Assembly (NCBI RefSeq): GCF_014696875.1
Contig: NZ_JACJQV010000158.1
Coordinates: 1 to 34,315, forward strand
DNA length: 34,315 nucleotides
Direction: 5' to 3'
Source of the DNA: Microcystis wesenbergii FACHB-1317
GTDB taxonomy: Bacteria > Cyanobacteriota > Cyanobacteriia > Cyanobacteriales > Microcystaceae
Below, piece by piece: positions 1 through 9,228 of this stretch. Under the pieces are notes generated by a model, which was not told where the DNA came from, ran no database searches, and saw nothing but the letters and a program-made list of their open reading frames with translations. A program made the position numbers and the translations under genes. The first letter of the stretch is position 1. Each line of letters opens with the position of its first letter.

Positions 1-131
1 TGTGCAGCAAGGGTTTGTCCCCCATAGCCTAATTCTAAGACTGTTTGGGCCATGAATCTTCTTTTAGCTGCACCTTTTAATTGAAGTGCAGTTTCACTGA
101 GCAATTTCTTGAGGGAATCAGTTAATTCCAT
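1..131 (-). CDS. ISAzo13-type transposase, N-terminal part (runs off left edge)
   Basis: The first 43 codons are visible, from an ATG at 131-129 to the window edge. The peptide begins MELTDSLKKLLSETALQLKG and continues with AAKRRFMAQTVLELGYGGQ. This resembles the start of ISAzo13/Rhodopirellula-type DDE transposases, whose N-terminus has a short helix followed by an (R/K)RRF(M/L)AxTV segment and a Gly-rich helix-turn-helix lead-in. The catalytic DDE region lies outside the window, so whether the element is intact cannot be judged. The family call comes from memory of this N-terminal pattern only. Confidence 0.55.
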   Translation of the reverse strand, partial: MELTDSLKKLLSETALQLKGAAKRRFMAQTVLELGYGGQTLAA

Positions 132-408
132 ATACACTTACAAAGAAAAACTTGATTAATAATGTACAGGATTAATTCTACTACAAAATTGGCAGGAGGA
201 GGCAACCATCGACCCCTACCTCCTACACTCCGAGAATGATTATTATTCTTGAGCATGAATAGTTTATTTTTTGGAAGTCCCTTAACTGCTGTAAATCCGA
301 CAGCAAGCTGACTCAGCAATTTAAGCGAAAATTCTGCCATTCTCTAGAATGCCATTCCGGGTTAATCTGGGTTTTGTGACAATTTATGGCTAAATTTTAA
401 GAGGCAGT
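132..408. other. intergenic, transposon flank and ndk upstream region
   Basis: No convincing gene. A 72-codon minus-strand frame (340-122) crosses the transposase start and has no recognisable family. The part nearest the transposase start presumably contains the end of that insertion sequence, but no terminal inverted repeat can be defined because the other end is outside the window. The last 50 bases before ndk carry an A/T-rich stretch and a weak GAGG ribosome-binding site. Confidence 0.4.
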
Positions 409-858
409 ATGGAACGCACTTTCTTAATGATTAAACCCGACGGTGTGCAGCGCAATCTGGTGGGGGAAATTATTCAACGCTTTGAAGCTAAAGGTTTTAC
501 GCTGGTTGGGTTGAAAATGATGCAGGTTTCTAGCGAATTAGCGGAAAAACACTACGCTGTTCATAAAGAACGACCCTTTTTCCCTTCGTTGGTCGATTTT
601 ATTACTTCCTCCCCCGTGGTAGCCATGGTTTGGCAAGGAGAAGGAGTAATTGCCTCCGCTAGAAAAATTATTGGCGCCACTAATCCTCTCAATGCCGAAC
701 CTGGTACGATTCGCGGTGATTTTGGCATTAGTGTCGGACGCAATCTTATCCATGGTTCCGATGGTCTAGATACCGCCAAAGATGAAGTTAGTCTCTGGTT
801 TAGCGATGCAGAATTGGCTAATTGGACTCCCGCCATCACTCCCTGGGTAGTAGAGTAA
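409..858 (+). CDS. ndk: nucleoside diphosphate kinase
   Basis: 149 residues, the usual length for bacterial NDK. It transfers the gamma phosphate of ATP to (d)NDPs through a phosphohistidine, balancing cytosolic nucleotide pools. Visible signatures are the N-terminal [20 protein letters not shown] block, the RPFF segment, the RGDFG loop and the active-site motif [12 protein letters not shown] with the catalytic His near residue 115. The ATG at 409 follows a GAGG a few bases upstream. It stands alone between repeat-rich intergenic stretches. No truncation or unusual residue is seen. Confidence 0.97.
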   Translation: MERTFLMIKPDGVQRNLVGEIIQRFEAKGFTLVGLKMMQVSSELAEKHYAVHKERPFFPSLVDFITSSPVVAMVWQGEGVIASARKIIGATNPLNAEPGTIRGDFGISVGRNLIHGSDGLDTAKDEVSLWFSDAELANWTPAITPWVVE

Positions 859-1386
859 ATCCCTTTGAAGCTGTCGGTTGTCAGTATTCTCCGAGTCAGG
901 AAATAGGAGATAGGGTTTTGGGTTGATAGGGTGGTCATTGCGTGCGCGTTGCGGGGGGTGTTGGGGTGTTAGGGTTTTAGGGTTTTAGGGTTTTGGTTGA
1001 AATTCCCCCACTTCCCCACTTCCCCACTTCCCCACTTCCCCACTCTGCAACAACTCCTCCTACATACTTTGTGCTTTTTGTCAAAAAAACTTTTTTTTTG
1101 CAATAAAACTACACAAAAAAAAGATCATCGTTGTGGGTGAAATTGACTAATTTACCTGTCTGAATTAGGATCACTCTCTAGGTGTGGCAAGGGTTGAAAC
1201 CCTTGCTGCCTAAAAAAGCACAAAATACCCCATTATGAGATTCAGTAAAATCGCTGTAACCATTGTAACATCGTTGTTAAATAAAAATCTTTCTCAATTA
1301 ATTTTTAAGAATTTGTAAATATTGCGAAATGTTAATTTAAATATTCTCAAGTTTTTGGAGTCAATGAATAATTTTTGCTTATCTTT
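859..1386. repeat. gene-free repeat-rich stretch with two short tandem arrays and a hairpin
   Basis: No gene is supported here. At 969-996 the motif GGGTTTTA is repeated, and at 1005-1044 the octamer CTTCCCCA is repeated about five times. A perfect inverted repeat follows: GCAAGGGTT at 1187-1195 pairs with AACCCTTGC at 1198-1206. The two-base loop is too tight to close fully, so this is a palindrome or a hairpin with a slightly opened tip. The rest is A/T-rich. Confidence 0.7.
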
Positions 1387-1399
1387 GTCTAACATTGAG

Positions 1400-1507
1400 T
1401 TAGGAGATAGGAGTCAGAAGTCAGGAGTCAGGAGTCAGGAGATTATTTTTATTTATTCTTCCCACACTCCATTCCCCCACACCCCACACCCCACACCCCA
1501 CTTCCCC
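1400..1507. repeat. heptamer arrays abutting the pseudouridine synthase start
   Basis: Two low-complexity arrays lie next to each other. GGAGTCA-type heptamers run to about 1441, then CCCCACA-type heptamers run from about 1474 to 1507. The second array ends one base before the start codon at 1509. Such short tandemly repeated heptamers (STRR) are a known feature of cyanobacterial genomes. Confidence 0.75.
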
Positions 1508-1508
1508 A

Positions 1509-2504
1509 ATGCCCAATCAAGGCTGGATTTATCGAGATAAAATTAGCAAAAATCAGGCAGGATTAAGCTTATTAGCCTACTATACGGGCAAATATCCCCA
1601 TTCTAGCCCAGAAGAATGGCTCGATCGCATTTTATCGGCAGCAATTCTAGTCAACGGTCGTCCCGCTGGCCCCGATACAGTCTTAGAAATCGGGCAGCAA
1701 TTGACCTATCAGCGCCCGCCTTGGACAGAACCGGATGTACCGCTCTTTTTTGAGGTACTCTACGAGGATGCCGAGGTGTTAGTGGTGGCGAAACCTTCGG
1801 GATTACCGGTGTTAGCGGGGGGTGGATTTCTCGAACATACTCTTATCCATCTGGTACATCAGCATTATGCCGATGTCACTCCCTATCCAATTCATCGTCT
1901 TGGTCGCGGCACTTCGGGCCTAGTCTTAATGGCGAAATCAAAGCCCGCCAGAGCTAAATTGAGTCAACAGATGCGAGAGGGGAAAATTACCAAAATATAT
2001 CGAGCTTTAGTGGGTCGGGGCGACATACCAGATAATTTTACTATTAATCAAGCGATCGGGAAAATCGCCCATCCCATTTTAGGCTATGTTTACGGTGCGC
2101 TCGCAGATGGGTTATCGGCCCGCAGTGATGGTCGAGTCTTAAAAAAACATCCCGATAGTACCCTATTAGAAGTACAAATTTTTACGGGCAGACCCCATCA
2201 AATTCGCATTCATCTGGCCTTTTTTGGCTATCCTTTAATCGGTGATCCCTTGTATGGTCTGGGGGGATTACCGCGACCGGATGCAGTGCCGGGAGATGGT
2301 GGTTATTATCTCCATGCCAATCAAATCCTTTTCAATCACCCCAGTACAGGGGAAAGAATCTCTATTTGTTGTCCAGCGCCGCCGGAATCAGTTATCAGTT
2401 ATCAGTTATCAGTTATCAGTTCACTGAGAAAACTCCCCACACCCTACACCCCACACCCCACACTCTGCCCCCAGGAAAAACTTTTTGCCGCAGACCCTAT
2501 TTAA
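1509..2504 (+). CDS. RluA-family RNA pseudouridine synthase (HRLG variant)
   Basis: 331 residues. Family members isomerise uridines in rRNA or tRNA. The N-terminus has an S4-like segment (WLDRILSAAILVNGR). The catalytic domain contains LYEDAEVLVVAKPSGLPV, the motif HRLGRGTSGLVLMAKS, then KIYRALV and GRPHQIRIHLAFFGYPLIGDPLYG. In RluA/RluC/RluD the motif is HRLDxxTSG and the Asp is the catalytic residue; here the codon is GGT (Gly). I recall a cyanobacterial and plant subfamily with HRxGRGTSG, so this may be the normal state of the subfamily rather than a defect. About the last 38 residues, from roughly residue 293, are encoded by repeat DNA, not by family sequence. No ribosome-binding site is visible because the ATG follows a heptamer array. 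Confidence 0.85.
   Translation: MPNQGWIYRDKISKNQAGLSLLAYYTGKYPHSSPEEWLDRILSAAILVNGRPAGPDTVLEIGQQLTYQRPPWTEPDVPLFFEVLYEDAEVLVVAKPSGLPVLAGGGFLEHTLIHLVHQHYADVTPYPIHRLGRGTSGLVLMAKSKPARAKLSQQMREGKITKIYRALVGRGDIPDNFTINQAIGKIAHPILGYVYGALADGLSARSDGRVLKKHPDSTLLEVQIFTGRPHQIRIHLAFFGYPLIGDPLYGLGGLPRPDAVPGDGGYYLHANQILFNHPSTGERISICCPAPPESVISYQLSVISSLRKLPTPYTPHPTLCPQEKLFAADPI
2387..2501 (+). repeat. heptamer array plus composite repeat inside the synthase 3' end
   Basis: Four full TTATCAG heptamers lie at 2392-2419. A composite unit follows at about 2434-2501: CCCCACACC-type heptamers, then CTGCCCCCAGG, then AAAAACTTTTTGCCGCA and ACCCTA. The same unit occurs at 33474-33568 (plus) and 15663-15760 (minus). 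Here it is translated as the C-terminal tail of the pseudouridine synthase and supplies its stop codon. Confidence 0.8.
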
Positions 2505-2696
2505 AACCCCCCAAGCTCGATCGCCAGAGTCACTAAAAGACCACTTCGGTAATCACACCCTTAATCCCCCCTAAACGATAGCGAGAAACTAACACAATTC
2601 GATACAATATTGTCAACAAGCATTAAGCGATTTAAACTATCGATCGAAGGTAAAAGTCCCGAAGTTATCGAAATCTAGGGGGAGACAAAAACAAGC

Positions 2697-4859
2697 ATGG
2701 GTAGAGTAGTAGGCATTGATCTAGGGACAACTAACTCCGTCGTCGCCGTGATGGAAGGCGGAAAGCCAGTGGTCATCGCCAACTCAGAGGGCATGAGAAC
2801 CACCCCTTCTGTGGTCGGTTTTAATAAAGATGGGGAGTTAGTGGTCGGTCAAATGGCCCGGCGACAAGGGGTACTCAATCCCCAAAACACCTACTATGCA
2901 GTCAAACGCTACATAGGTCGTCGCTACTCGGAATTAAACCCCGAATCGAAGCGCGTCCCCTACACCATCCGCCGGGATGAGATGGGCAGTATCAAAATTA
3001 AATGCCCCCGTCTGCAAAAAGAATTCGCCCCCGAAGAAATTTCCGCCCTAGTTTTACGCCGATTAGCCGAAGAAGCCAGCCGTTATCTAGGGGAAGAAGT
3101 CACTGGGGCCGTCATCACTGTCCCCGCCTATTTTAATGACTCCCAACGTCAAGCCACCCGGGATGCGGGCCGAATTGCCGGGTTAGAAGTGCTGCGGATT
3201 CTCAACGAACCCACCGCCGCTGCCCTGGCCTACGGTCTCGATGAACAGGAAAGCAAGAAAATCCTCGTTTTTGACCTGGGGGGCGGTACTTTTGATGTTT
3301 CTATTCTGGAAGTGGGTGACGGCGTTTTTGAGGTGAAGGCCACCAGTGGCGACACCCAATTAGGCGGTAATGATTTCGATAAAAGAATCGTCGATTGGTT
3401 AGCCAATCAGTTTTTGGAACAGGAAGGCGTGGAGCTGCGCCAAGACCGGCAAGCCTTACAAAGACTCACAGAAGCGGCAGAAAAAGCCAAAATTGAACTA
3501 TCTGGGGTCAGCGTCACCGATATTAATCTACCCTTTATCATCGCCACGGAAGACGGGCCTAAACACATCGAAACTCGCCTGAGTCGGGCCCAATTTGAGG
3601 AATTATGCGGCGATTTAATCAGTCGTCTCCGTCGTCCTCTCAAACGGGCCCTTTCCGATGCCGGTTTGTCCCCCGTCCAATTAGACGAAGTGGTACTGGT
3701 GGGCGGCGGCACGCGGATGCCGGTGGTGAAGGATTTGGTGCGGAGTTTTATCGATAGGGAACCCAATCAAAATGTTAACCCTGATGAGGTTGTAGCGGTC
3801 GGGGCGGCTATTCAAGCGGGAATTTTGGGCGGCGAGGTCAAAGACGTGCTGCTCCTCGATGTGACCCCTTTATCCTTGGGTTTAGAAACCATCGGCGGTG
3901 TGATGAAAAAGTTAATCCCCCGCAATACCACTATTCCCGTCCGCAGATCTGACCTTTTTTCCACTTCCGAAAATAATCAAACTGTGGTGGAAATCCACGT
4001 TTTGCAGGGGGAAAGGGAAATGGCCAGCGATAATAAATCCCTGGGACGTTTTAAATTAACCGGTATCCCCCCCGCGCCCCGGGGTATTCCCCAAGTGCAG
4101 GTGTCCCTCGATATCGATGCTAACGGTATTCTACAAGTCACCGCTAGGGATAAAATGACCGGACGGGAGCAAAGTGTCACCATTCAAGGCGCTTCTACCC
4201 TCAGCGAAGGGGAAATTAACCGCATGATCGGCGATGCTGCCCGATTTGCCGAAGCAGATCGTACCCGTCGCGAAAAGGTGGATAAACGCAATCGCGCCCG
4301 CTCTCTGGTGGATCAAGCCCAACGACGCTTAAAAGATGTTACTCTCGATTTTGGTAATGAGTTTACCCGTTCCTATCGTCGTCAAATTGAGTCTTTGAGT
4401 ACGGAAATTATCGACGCTTTGGAGAAAAATGATGACCGTCGCCTTGATCGCGCCCAGGCGGACCTACAGGATGTAATCTATGAATTAAATCGCGAGGTAC
4501 GGCTACAATACGACGAGGAAGATGAGGGCTTTTTTAGCGCTATTCGCAAGACTTTTACTGGAGATAAGGAAGATGATCTTCCCTCCGAACCGCGTCGCGA
4601 TCGTTATCGCCAGGATTATCGTCCGGGTACACCGGGTTATCAAAGTGATTATCGACCCAATTATTCGGCTAATCAAGATAGTTATCGCCCCCGCAATCAG
4701 GACAATTACTATAATGGCCGCGATAGCGATTGGTCAAGTCCCCCCCCTTCGGAGGAAAAAAGTTATAACAATAGTAAAAGTAACCGCAGCAGCGGCAATC
4801 GTTCCCGCAATATTCCCCCCCAAAATAACTGGGATGATGAGGATGATGATTGGTTTTAA
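2697..4859 (+). CDS. dnaK3: Hsp70 chaperone DnaK, cyanobacterial DnaK3 type
   Basis: 720 residues, about 80 longer than E. coli DnaK. The ATP-driven chaperone binds exposed hydrophobic segments and works with J-proteins and GrpE. The nucleotide-binding domain starts [20 protein letters not shown] and has the phosphate loops [19 protein letters not shown] and [17 protein letters not shown]. The substrate-binding domain starts around [20 protein letters not shown]. From about residue 610 the protein becomes a disordered tail rich in Asp, Arg, Tyr, Asn and Ser, ending DDEDDDWF. Length, long tail and a dnaJ gene directly downstream match Synechocystis DnaK3, which is reported to be membrane- or polysome-associated. 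A GGGGGAG precedes the ATG by 12 bases. No CIRCE operator was seen upstream; TACAAT at 2603-2608 is a possible -10. Confidence 0.93.
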   Translation: MGRVVGIDLGTTNSVVAVMEGGKPVVIANSEGMRTTPSVVGFNKDGELVVGQMARRQGVLNPQNTYYAVKRYIGRRYSELNPESKRVPYTIRRDEMGSIKIKCPRLQKEFAPEEISALVLRRLAEEASRYLGEEVTGAVITVPAYFNDSQRQATRDAGRIAGLEVLRILNEPTAAALAYGLDEQESKKILVFDLGGGTFDVSILEVGDGVFEVKATSGDTQLGGNDFDKRIVDWLANQFLEQEGVELRQDRQALQRLTEAAEKAKIELSGVSVTDINLPFIIATEDGPKHIETRLSRAQFEELCGDLISRLRRPLKRALSDAGLSPVQLDEVVLVGGGTRMPVVKDLVRSFIDREPNQNVNPDEVVAVGAAIQAGILGGEVKDVLLLDVTPLSLGLETIGGVMKKLIPRNTTIPVRRSDLFSTSENNQTVVEIHVLQGEREMASDNKSLGRFKLTGIPPAPRGIPQVQVSLDIDANGILQVTARDKMTGREQSVTIQGASTLSEGEINRMIGDAARFAEADRTRREKVDKRNRARSLVDQAQRRLKDVTLDFGNEFTRSYRRQIESLSTEIIDALEKNDDRRLDRAQADLQDVIYELNREVRLQYDEEDEGFFSAIRKTFTGDKEDDLPSEPRRDRYRQDYRPGTPGYQSDYRPNYSANQDSYRPRNQDNYYNGRDSDWSSPPPSEEKSYNNSKSNRSSGNRSRNIPPQNNWDDEDDDWF

Positions 4860-4860
4860 T

Positions 4861-5028
4861 CAGTGATCAGTAAACAGTGATCAGTAATCAGTGAAAAGGC
4901 AGTGGGAAACTACTATTTAATACTGCTCACTTAAAACTCAAATCTGATAACTGATAACTGATAACCGATAACTGATAACTGATAACTGATAACTGATAAC
5001 TGATAACTGATAACTGATAACTGAATAT
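4861..5028. repeat. STRR heptamer array between dnaK3 and dnaJ
   Basis: Eleven consecutive heptamers of CTGATAA run from 4944 to 5020, one with a T-to-C change (4965-4971). Degenerate CAGTGATCAGTAA-type units occur at 4861-4900. The array ends eight bases before the dnaJ ATG, so the position where a ribosome-binding site would be expected is filled by repeat. No terminator hairpin separates dnaK3 from dnaJ. Confidence 0.9.
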
Positions 5029-5904
5029 ATGCCACAATTAGTTAATTATTATGATGTTTTAGGAGTATCTCGCACGGCTACTGGTGACGAGATCAAAAAG
5101 GCTTTTCGACGACTAGCGCGCCAATATCATCCTGATGTTAATCCGGGGGATAAATCGGCCGAAGAAAAGTTTAAAGATATTAATGAAGCTTACGATGTTC
5201 TCTCCGATGAAGAAAAACGGGTTGAGTATAATCGTTCCTTGACGGGGATTAAGCGCCGCGGGATACGTCCGGGGGAAAAAGCCAATAGTAACGGTAATGG
5301 AAAAATCACCCGTACAGAACAGGATTTATGGAAGTTTAGAGATTTTAGTAACCTTAACACTAAGCGCGCTAAAATTGCCTCCTCTCCCCGTTTAACTCGT
5401 CGAGATGTGGAGGCAAAATTAACTTTACCTTTAGAGAAAGCCTATCAAGGTGGCAGACAAAGAATTCGTCTGGAAGATGGTAGATCAATAGAGGTAGATA
5501 TGCCGGCAGCCATGATCGATGGGCAGAAAATTCGTCTCAAAGGTCAGGGTATTGAAGGGGGTGATTTATATTTAAAAATAACTATCGCTAGGCATCCCTT
5601 TTTTAAGATTCAAGGTTCCGATATTGTCTGTCAAGTACCGATTACTCCTAGCGAGGCAATTGTGGGCGGTTTTGTGGAAATTCCCACCATTGACGGTTTA
5701 GTTAAAATGATGATTCCTAAGGGAGTTAAAAGCGGTCAAAGATTACGTTTGGCTAATAAAGGTTATCCCACTTCCCAAGGAGAGAGGGGCGATCAATTAG
5801 TGGAAATTCTCTTAGTTAATCCTCCCGATCCTAGCCCCCAAGAATTAGAACTTTATCAAAAAATACGGGCGATCGAAACTTTTAATCCTCGTCAAGGTTT
5901 ATAA
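5029..5904 (+). CDS. dnaJ: J-domain co-chaperone, type II DnaJ (CbpA-like)
   Basis: 291 residues. The J domain occupies residues 1-70: [20 protein letters not shown], then the HPD tripeptide in [10 protein letters not shown] and a [14 protein letters not shown] helix. A linker with SNGNGK follows. The two C-terminal beta-sandwich substrate-binding domains lie at about 120-280, with [16 protein letters not shown] and [14 protein letters not shown]. There is no CxxCxGxG zinc finger, so it is type II. It stimulates the ATPase of an Hsp70, most plausibly the upstream DnaK3. No Shine-Dalgarno sequence lies before the ATG because the heptamer array abuts it. Translation therefore probably starts on a weakly structured A/T-rich leader or is coupled to dnaK3. 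Confidence 0.93.
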   Translation: MPQLVNYYDVLGVSRTATGDEIKKAFRRLARQYHPDVNPGDKSAEEKFKDINEAYDVLSDEEKRVEYNRSLTGIKRRGIRPGEKANSNGNGKITRTEQDLWKFRDFSNLNTKRAKIASSPRLTRRDVEAKLTLPLEKAYQGGRQRIRLEDGRSIEVDMPAAMIDGQKIRLKGQGIEGGDLYLKITIARHPFFKIQGSDIVCQVPITPSEAIVGGFVEIPTIDGLVKMMIPKGVKSGQRLRLANKGYPTSQGERGDQLVEILLVNPPDPSPQELELYQKIRAIETFNPRQGL

Positions 5905-6314
5905 AGATTATGCTAGGTGGGTTACGGTCTATTTTTTATTGATCAGAAGTCGGTTATCAGTATTCAGTGGTTAGTGGCTCTTCGGTTTGTGTTATGCAAT
6001 GGACGGGGGTTATAAGGGATGGAACCCTTATATAGAAAGGCATTTAGCGATTTTTGTCAATTGTTTTTGCTCTAGAGCGAACTAATCAATTAAGTCTCTT
6101 GCCAGATAAGGATTTACTCGATTTATGCCCCCCTATCGAACCATACCAAGTAACGAAGAGCCTGGTTAGTATTCAGAAGACAGCTTTTTCTCCCTGCTCC
6201 CCCGCAACGGATCGACTGAGCTTCGCCAAACGTCCGAACGTCGCGCACGAAGTGGTCTCCCCACTGATAACTGATAACTGATAACTGAAAAATACCCTTA
6301 ATTCCTGTCTTTTT
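5905..6314. other. intergenic stretch with hairpin and heptamer remnants
   Basis: No gene is convincing. A 75-codon frame with a TTG start (6054-6281) matches no family known to me and runs into repeat DNA. Visible structures are an inverted repeat ATAAGGG (6012-6018) with CCCTTAT (6025-6031), and three CTGATAA heptamers at 6263-6283 just upstream of pyrD. A possible weak leader for pyrD is within the last 30 A/T-rich bases. Confidence 0.6.
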
Positions 6315-7463
6315 ATGATAAATATAATTGATACAATTCAACCTTTTTATCCTCTAGCTTTTAAGGCTATTCGGGGCAATTTAGAGGGAACCCAAAAACA
6401 ATTATTAAATACTCTGCAAAAAATCGATCGCTCGCGGGGGGAATTTTGGGGACAATGGTTAATCTCCCAATTATCAGAATCCCTCAGTTTTAGCGATTCT
6501 CGCCTATCGCAAAGCCTCTGGGGGTTAAATTTCCCCAATCCGGTCGGATTAGCGGCAGGATTCGATAAAGACGGTTTAGGGGCAGGACTTTGGCATAATT
6601 TCGGCTTTGGTTTTGCCGAGGTGGGTGCTGTCACCCTAGAAGGGCAACCGGGCAACCCAAAACCGAGATTATTTCGTTTACCGGAAGATTTGGCGGGATT
6701 AAACCGTATGGGGGCAAATAACCTCGGAGCGCCGGTTCTAGCGGCAACTCTCCAGCAATCTTGGCAACGACAACCCCGACAGATTCCCATCGGTATTAAC
6801 CTCTGTAAATCGAAAAATACGCCCCTAGAAAAGGCTCCAGAGGACTACTTAGGCAGTTTTCGCTATTTATTCCCCCATGCTGATTATTTTGTCGTTAATG
6901 TTAGTTCTCCCAATACCCCCGGTTTGCGTTCCCTGCAAAGTGGGGAACAACTCGATAAAATCCTCGACATTTTACAAACAGAAAATCAAGGCAGAAAACC
7001 CCTATTAGTGAAAATTTCTCCCGATTTAGAATGGGAGGATATCAGAACAATTATTGAGTTAGCTTTCTCCTACCAATTAGCTGGAATTGTCGCTACTAAT
7101 ACCACCACTAAACGCACGGGATTAAAAACCACAATTCTGCCTGAAACTGGTAAACCAATCACTGAAGAAGCAGGGGGAATTAGTGGGCAACCTTTGCGGG
7201 AACGTTCCACGGAAGTGATCCGTTTTATCTATCAGCAAACCGAAGGCAATTTACCGATAATTGGAGTGGGAGGTATTTTTTCTGTCGATGATGCTTGGGA
7301 AAAAATTACCGCCGGTGCGAGTTTATTACAGATTTATACCGGTTGGTTATATCGAGGACCTTGGCTAGTATCAAATATTTTACAAGGATTAACAGAAAAA
7401 TTAGAGGCTAATGGGTTGACTAATATTAATCAAGCGGTGGGTTGGCAAGCTAACCGAGGATGA
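6315..7463 (+). CDS. pyrD: dihydroorotate dehydrogenase (quinone), class 2
   Basis: 382 residues. It oxidises dihydroorotate to orotate in pyrimidine biosynthesis, passing electrons from FMN to the quinone pool. The N-terminal 65 residues form the class 2 membrane-associating helices ([15 protein letters not shown]). FMN and substrate motifs seen are [17 protein letters not shown] (71-87), [20 protein letters not shown] (102-121), [14 protein letters not shown] (195-208, carrying the class 2 catalytic Ser), [11 protein letters not shown] and [17 protein letters not shown]. The length is typical. The ATG at 6315 is preceded by A/T-rich sequence without a clear ribosome-binding site. No operon partner from the pathway lies beside it, which is common in cyanobacteria. 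Confidence 0.96.
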   Translation: MINIIDTIQPFYPLAFKAIRGNLEGTQKQLLNTLQKIDRSRGEFWGQWLISQLSESLSFSDSRLSQSLWGLNFPNPVGLAAGFDKDGLGAGLWHNFGFGFAEVGAVTLEGQPGNPKPRLFRLPEDLAGLNRMGANNLGAPVLAATLQQSWQRQPRQIPIGINLCKSKNTPLEKAPEDYLGSFRYLFPHADYFVVNVSSPNTPGLRSLQSGEQLDKILDILQTENQGRKPLLVKISPDLEWEDIRTIIELAFSYQLAGIVATNTTTKRTGLKTTILPETGKPITEEAGGISGQPLRERSTEVIRFIYQQTEGNLPIIGVGGIFSVDDAWEKITAGASLLQIYTGWLYRGPWLVSNILQGLTEKLEANGLTNINQAVGWQANRG

Positions 7464-7638
7464 GCCAATTTTCTCCGGTAATTAGCAAGAATGTCGGAAA
7501 AATTAGCTAAAATGTTATCTGTTCCCTTTGGGGATAAGATAAGATAATTAGGATAACTACAATAGGACTGCTCTAAAGACTACAGCTAGATAAAAATCGA
7601 TCGCCAAGTATGGAACTTTTTAACCAAACCACAATTCT

Positions 7639-9228
7639 ATGTCAAAAAAATCATTTTTACCCGGTTGTTTAGTCGTCCTAGGACTAACAGCAGTAACCGC
7701 AGGAGGTGTCTATCTTTATCTACGAGGACAACTACCTTGGCAAAGATTCACCCCCTTAGAATCGGCAAAAGTTATCCCAGAAACTGCTTTCGCTAGTAGT
7801 TTTGTCTCCACGGATGCAAAAGCTTGGTCAGTGTTAGCTAAATATGGTACACCAGAATCGCGAACTGCGGTTAGTCAAGGACTAGAAGAGTTACAAAAAA
7901 ATATCTTCACCGATAAGATTGATTATCGAAGGGATGTTGAACCTTGGATCGGTAGTATTAGCTTTGCTTTCCTTCCCGCAGCTACCCCCGGACAATCGGA
8001 ATTATTAACGGTTATCGGCATCAAAGATAAAATTAAAGCGTCAGAATTCCAGAAACAACTAGGACAAAAAGTTAATCGCAAAACTAGCACCAGTGACTAC
8101 AAAGGTATTACAATTACTGCTATAGATTGGCAGGATAATACCACCATTTATACTGCCGTTACTGGCGATTTTTTGTTGATATCCTACGATAAAAAGGTGT
8201 TAGAAGCGGCGATCGATACCTACCAAGGACAGCCATCTTTTAGCAGTAAACCGGAAGTGAGAAAACTGCTTTCCCAATCCCTCAACCTACCCAATACCCT
8301 AGCAACAATTTATATTGATGATTATGCCAAAATATTGGGAGCAGATGCTAATTTATCTCCCCAAAGTCGGCAAGAATTAGCAAAAATTCAGGATATTGTC
8401 GCAGGAGTGGGTGTCACCGATACGGGATTACAGTTACAAATGGTGGCTAAACTTGCTCCTGAAACTATTTCTAACCTACCTTCCCCCAGCAGAAATCAAG
8501 TTTTAAATTATTTACCCGGAGATACCATTGCACTCTGGAGCGGTAATAATCTTAAACAGGGATGGGAAGAAGCAGAAAAACAGTCCCAAACTAACCCAGA
8601 ATTACAAGCTTTTCTACGTCAGATCCGTGAGAATTTTCAGATGGCAACCCTTGACGCGGATAAAGAAGTTTTTAACTGGATGGATCGAGAATTTGCTTTC
8701 GGAATTATCCCCAACCAGCAAGGGGTGGGAGGGTTAGGTTTTGGGGGAATGATGATCTGGCAAACCGGCGATCATAAAGCGGCAAAAACTACCCTCGATA
8801 AGTTAAATGAATTGGTGAAAACTGTTCCCTTTATCACCATAAAAAACAGTCAAATTTCTGGCCAAGATGTGACTGAATGGAAAGCGGAAGAACAAGCTAT
8901 TTTAACCTATGCTTGGCCTAATAATGATACCCTAAAAATGACCGTCGGAATTCCCTATCAACCGCAACCGAATCAACCGATTAGCAAAAGTGAGAATTTC
9001 CAAGCATCGATCGCAAATTTGCCTAAAAATAATCTCGGTTATTTTTTCATCGATGTGGAGCAAATTATCGCTAAAGCAGGGGGAATTAATAATCTTCCTG
9101 CCGGGGAATTAACCCCGGAAGCAAAGGCCTTTTTAGAATCGGTACGCGGGATCGGAATTACTGCCACTATGCCTGATAAAACCACCAGTAAAATTGATGT
9201 TTTATTTTCCCTGAAGCAAACTCCCTAA
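7639..9228 (+). CDS. DUF3352 domain protein, membrane-anchored
   Basis: 529 residues, function unknown. Residues 8-28 (PGCLVVLGLTAVTAGGVYLY) form one hydrophobic helix after a Lys-rich start, which suggests a signal anchor with the bulk outside the cytoplasm. The body resembles the DUF3352 family of cyanobacteria: VIPETAFASSFVSTDAKAW near the start, repeated alpha/beta units, and a final GIGITATMPDKTTSKIDVLF strand. No catalytic motif is recognised. Its last 27 bases overlap the 3' end of folC on the other strand, so the two are convergent. No ribosome-binding site is obvious; the ATG lies after CCACAATTCT. Confidence 0.8.
   Translation: MSKKSFLPGCLVVLGLTAVTAGGVYLYLRGQLPWQRFTPLESAKVIPETAFASSFVSTDAKAWSVLAKYGTPESRTAVSQGLEELQKNIFTDKIDYRRDVEPWIGSISFAFLPAATPGQSELLTVIGIKDKIKASEFQKQLGQKVNRKTSTSDYKGITITAIDWQDNTTIYTAVTGDFLLISYDKKVLEAAIDTYQGQPSFSSKPEVRKLLSQSLNLPNTLATIYIDDYAKILGADANLSPQSRQELAKIQDIVAGVGVTDTGLQLQMVAKLAPETISNLPSPSRNQVLNYLPGDTIALWSGNNLKQGWEEAEKQSQTNPELQAFLRQIRENFQMATLDADKEVFNWMDREFAFGIIPNQQGVGGLGFGGMMIWQTGDHKAAKTTLDKLNELVKTVPFITIKNSQISGQDVTEWKAEEQAILTYAWPNNDTLKMTVGIPYQPQPNQPISKSENFQASIANLPKNNLGYFFIDVEQIIAKAGGINNLPAGELTPEAKAFLESVRGIGITATMPDKTTSKIDVLFSLKQTP

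Noticed and set aside
122-340. 72-codon minus-strand frame beside the left transposase
   Set aside because: It overlaps the transposase start, has no recognisable domain and consists of transposon-flank sequence.
2387-2421. Possible CRISPR array from regular short repeats (also 4944-5020, 15694-15756)
   Set aside because: The units are contiguous 7-base tandem repeats without spacers, typical STRR arrays, and no cas genes are present.
2604-2613. Palindrome ACAATATTGT upstream of dnaK3 as a heat-shock operator
   Set aside because: It does not match CIRCE (TTAGCACTC-N9-GAGTGCTAA) and is short enough to arise by chance.
6054-6281. 75-codon plus-strand frame upstream of pyrD
   Set aside because: TTG start without ribosome-binding site, no family similarity, and the 3' end is heptamer repeat.
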